Shown here in pieces: positions 62,090 to 64,000 of a stretch of 64,000 nucleotides of DNA. This DNA is from Pyxidicoccus xibeiensis (lineage in GTDB: Bacteria > Myxococcota > Myxococcia > Myxococcales > Myxococcaceae), in assembly GCF_024198175.1 (NCBI RefSeq), contig NZ_JAJVKV010000013.1, positions 1 to 64,000 of the forward strand, given 5' to 3'. The notes beneath the pieces were generated by a model. That model did not search any database and was not told the DNA's origin. It saw nothing but the letters and a program-made list of their open reading frames with translations. Every line of letters starts with the position of its first letter. The first letter of the stretch is position 1. Position numbers and translations under genes: made by a program.

Positions 62090-62329
62090 ATGCCATCGAA
62101 AACCCCGGTCTCCGTCCTGATAGAGGCGTCGCCGCCGGACCGCTTCGAAGACGTGGTGGCCCGGCTGAGGGCGGCCGGCCTCGACGTCGAGCAGGTGCTG
62201 GAGGAGGCCGGCGTGGTGCTGGGACAGGCCGCGCCGGACTGCCTCCCCGCGCTCACCGCCGTCCGGGGCGCGACGGTGGAGGTCCAGCGCTCGTTCCAGC
62301 TCGGACCTCCGGACTCCGACGTCCAGTGA
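62090..62329 (+). CDS. Small I9-propeptide-like protein next to the subtilase
   Basis: 79 residues with AAGGGAG upstream of the ATG. Secondary-structure pattern fits strand (VSVLIEA), helix (FEDVVARLRAAGL), two strands (DVEQVLEEAGVVLGQA), helix (CLPALTAV) and strand (ATVEVQRSFQL), the beta-alpha-beta-beta-alpha-beta fold of subtilase propeptide/inhibitor I9 domains. Immediately after the subtilase gene in the same direction, so it could act in trans as folding helper or inhibitor. Fold assignment is from pattern only. Confidence 0.65.
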   Translation: MPSKTPVSVLIEASPPDRFEDVVARLRAAGLDVEQVLEEAGVVLGQAAPDCLPALTAVRGATVEVQRSFQLGPPDSDVQ

Positions 62330-62467
62330 GGTGACGCGGAGGACTCCTTGACGAAGGGGGCAGGCAGCCTGGCGCCGTCCTGCCCCCGCGTCCGTGCCGC
62401 GCCCTCACACTCTTTTCGGGCGCACTCACTCCCCACGTCCTGCGTGAGACGCAGTCGGGAGGTCACC

Positions 62468-63664
62468 ATGTTGAAGCCGTACCGCCGGGAGATTCCGCTC
62501 CACACCGTGGAGGGCGTCCCCGACGCCGATGTCAGCACACATGCCTTCGCCACCGGCGACAAGCTGGGGCTGAGCATGTTGCGCTTCCTTCGAGAGCCCG
62601 GGGACGACGTGGTCCTCATCGTCCACGGGCTCACCACGTCCTCGGACATGTTCATCATGCCCGAGCACTACAACCTGGTGCGCTACCTGCTGGACCACGG
62701 CTTCACCGACGTCTGGACGTTGGACTTCCGGATGAGCAACCGGCATCCCTACAACCTCCAGCGCCACCGCTACGACATGGATGACATCGCCGCCTTCGAC
62801 TTCCCCGCGGCCCTCCAGAAGCTGCGCGCCGAGGTGGGGCCGGACGCGCGCATCCATGTCATCTGCCACTGTCTGGGGGCAGTGTCCTTCATGATGAGCC
62901 TGTTCGGTGGCGCGGTCACCGGCATCAGCAGCGTCATCGCCAACAGCGTCTCGCTCACGCCGCGCGTGCCCCGCTGGTCCAAGGCGAAGCTGACGCTGTC
63001 GCCGTTCCTCCTGGAGCAGCTGGCGGGAATGTCCTACCTCAATGCCGCCGGAGCGGAGGAGGGGGGCCTGTCACGCAACAAGCTGCTGGTGGCGCTGGCC
63101 GGCCTCGTCCATCGCGAGTGCGATGTGCCCGCCTGCCACATGCTCAGCCTCATGTGGGGCACGGGCTTCCCGGCGCTGTACAGCCACGAGAACCTGCACC
63201 CCGTCACCCACGAGCGGGGTGGGGACCTCTACGGGGCCACGGGCTTCCACTACTACCGCCACGTGCGGAAGATGGTGAGCGCGGGTGGCGCGGTGAAGTA
63301 CGACCCGAAGAAGGCCTCCGTCAGCCACCTGCCGGACGACTACTTCCAGCACGCGAAGAACATCCAGACGCCCGTGCTGTTCTTCACGGGCGCGGACAAC
63401 CACGTCTTCACCGACTCGAACATCGTCTGCCACCAGCGACTGGAGGCCCTGGTCCCCGGGCGGCACGCGTTGCGCGTGCTCCAGGGCTACGGGCACCAGG
63501 ACGTCTTCATGGGCAAGGACTGCCACCGCGACGTCTTCCCTCTCTTCGTGTCCTGGCTGGAGAAGCACCAGGGCGCCCGGCCGCGCTCCGTCCGGTACCT
63601 TCCGCCCGAGGTCACTCAGAGCTCGAACCGGATGCCCTGGGCCAGCGGCAGCGCGTCCGAGTAG
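62468..63664 (+). CDS. Alpha/beta hydrolase with Cys nucleophile
   Basis: About 398 residues. The core has [15 protein letters not shown], the nucleophile elbow [23 protein letters not shown] and [14 protein letters not shown]. The elbow replaces the usual GxSxG with C-H-C-L-G, so Cys135 is the likely nucleophile. The same elbow occurs in hydrolase domains linked to cholesterol oxidase-type GMC enzymes, so a sterol- or lipid-related ester is a possible substrate. A GGGAGG ribosome site supports 62468. The last 49 bases overlap the ALDH gene on the other strand. Confidence 0.88.
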   Translation: MLKPYRREIPLHTVEGVPDADVSTHAFATGDKLGLSMLRFLREPGDDVVLIVHGLTTSSDMFIMPEHYNLVRYLLDHGFTDVWTLDFRMSNRHPYNLQRHRYDMDDIAAFDFPAALQKLRAEVGPDARIHVICHCLGAVSFMMSLFGGAVTGISSVIANSVSLTPRVPRWSKAKLTLSPFLLEQLAGMSYLNAAGAEEGGLSRNKLLVALAGLVHRECDVPACHMLSLMWGTGFPALYSHENLHPVTHERGGDLYGATGFHYYRHVRKMVSAGGAVKYDPKKASVSHLPDDYFQHAKNIQTPVLFFTGADNHVFTDSNIVCHQRLEALVPGRHALRVLQGYGHQDVFMGKDCHRDVFPLFVSWLEKHQGARPRSVRYLPPEVTQSSNRMPWASGSASE

Positions 63665-64000
63665 TTGATGGTGTTGGTCTGCCGGCGCATGTACGCCTTC
63701 CATGCGTCGGAGCCGGACTCGCGGCCTCCGCCCGTCTCCTTCTCACCGCCGAAGGCGCCGCCAATCTCCGCGCCGGAGGTGCCGATGTTGACGTTGGCGA
63801 TGCCGCAGTCGGAGCCGGCGGCGGACAGGAACTGCTCGGACACCTTGAGGTCCTGGGTGAACACCGCCGAGGAGAGCCCCTGCGGCACGCCGTTTTGAAT
63901 GGCGATGGCCTCCTCGAGCGTCCGGTAGGGCAGCACGTAGAGGATGGGCGCGAAGGTCTCCGTCTGCACCACCTCGCTGCCGGGGCTGACGCCGGTGATG
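63616..64000 (-). CDS. ALDH7-type aldehyde dehydrogenase, 3' part only
   Basis: Partial: the gene enters from the right edge on the minus strand, and the last 127 or so codons are visible. The end matches antiquitin/ALDH7 proteins: [30 protein letters not shown] and [20 protein letters not shown], then LPLAQGI. Those enzymes oxidise alpha-aminoadipic semialdehyde/piperideine-6-carboxylate in lysine breakdown. The catalytic Cys lies outside the window. The stop overlaps the 3' end of the alpha/beta hydrolase gene by 49 bases. Confidence 0.92.
   Translation of the reverse strand, partial: ITGVSPGSEVVQTETFAPILYVLPYRTLEEAIAIQNGVPQGLSSAVFTQDLKVSEQFLSAAGSDCGIANVNIGTSGAEIGGAFGGEKETGGGRESGSDAWKAYMRRQTNTINYSDALPLAQGIRFEL

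Overview
The window is high-GC (around 70 percent by eye), tightly packed bacterial DNA with strong third-position G/C bias. The gene set points to a myxobacterium of the Myxococcaceae (Myxococcus, Corallococcus or Pyxidicoccus type). Clues are a DUSAM-domain protein beside a Cys-rich toxin-like fragment, a membrane-linked Ser/Thr kinase, many secreted proteases and lipoproteins, KaiC-like signalling ATPases, menaquinone synthesis and an ALDH7-type dehydrogenase. Genus is inference from gene content only. I see no rRNA, tRNA, CRISPR array, insertion sequence or prophage. No gene-free stretch exceeds 300 bases; the longest are 60292-60557, 40702-40964 and 11766-11997.

Layout. 1-9.3 kb: a single-chain eukaryote-like xanthine dehydrogenase translationally coupled to xdhC, a spore photoproduct lyase homologue, a lipoprotein, a DUF418 membrane protein and endonuclease III. 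9.4-12.5 kb: a fused EutB-EutC ethanolamine ammonia-lyase carrying an apparent Tat/lipoprotein export signal, and a small periplasmic protein. 12.6-16.7 kb: menB, a Cys-rich fragment plus DUSAM pair, a HlyIII/PAQR protein, a VOC protein and a TIM-barrel-like protein. 16.8-24.7 kb: a very large secreted C45-type hydrolase, an M13 lipoprotein peptidase, class I fumarase and rubredoxin. 24.8-33.2 kb: an OmpA-family protein, a cluster of unassigned (immunity-like) proteins around an SPFH protein, a di-haem peroxidase-like lipoprotein and a HEAT-like protein. 33.2-40.7 kb: a GlcD-type flavoprotein whose 3' end is triplicated in 84-bp units before a branched-chain-type binding lipoprotein, then a metzincin, an L,D-transpeptidase, a wHTH-DUF2071/membrane pair and a cysteine desulfurase-like enzyme. 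40.9-47.4 kb: a secreted BNR propeller, a histidine kinase-KaiC-response regulator operon and an exported Arg/Asp-repeat protein. 47.5-57.3 kb: an amino-acid permease, P450, cyclophilin, metallo-hydrolase, NicO-like transporter, membrane Ser/Thr kinase, 2-hydroxyacid dehydrogenase and S41 peptidase. 57.4-64 kb: an M7-like protease with a ricin lectin, M14 carboxypeptidase, a subtilase with a small propeptide-like partner, a Cys-nucleophile alpha/beta hydrolase, and the 3' part of an ALDH7-type gene.

How it fits together. Many exported degradative or cell-wall-active proteins (C45, M13, metzincins, S41, L,D-transpeptidase, ricin fusion) and lipoproteins fit a predatory, scavenging bacterium. 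XDH, EutBC, the binding protein, permease, GlcD-like oxidase and ALDH7 suggest use of purines, ethanolamine, amino acids and lysine breakdown products. Most neighbours look like separate one- to three-gene units, many divided by convergent hairpins. The best candidates for new biology are the exported EutBC fusion, the kinase/KaiC/receiver operon, the subtilase plus separate propeptide-like protein, and the 84-bp triplication across a gene junction.
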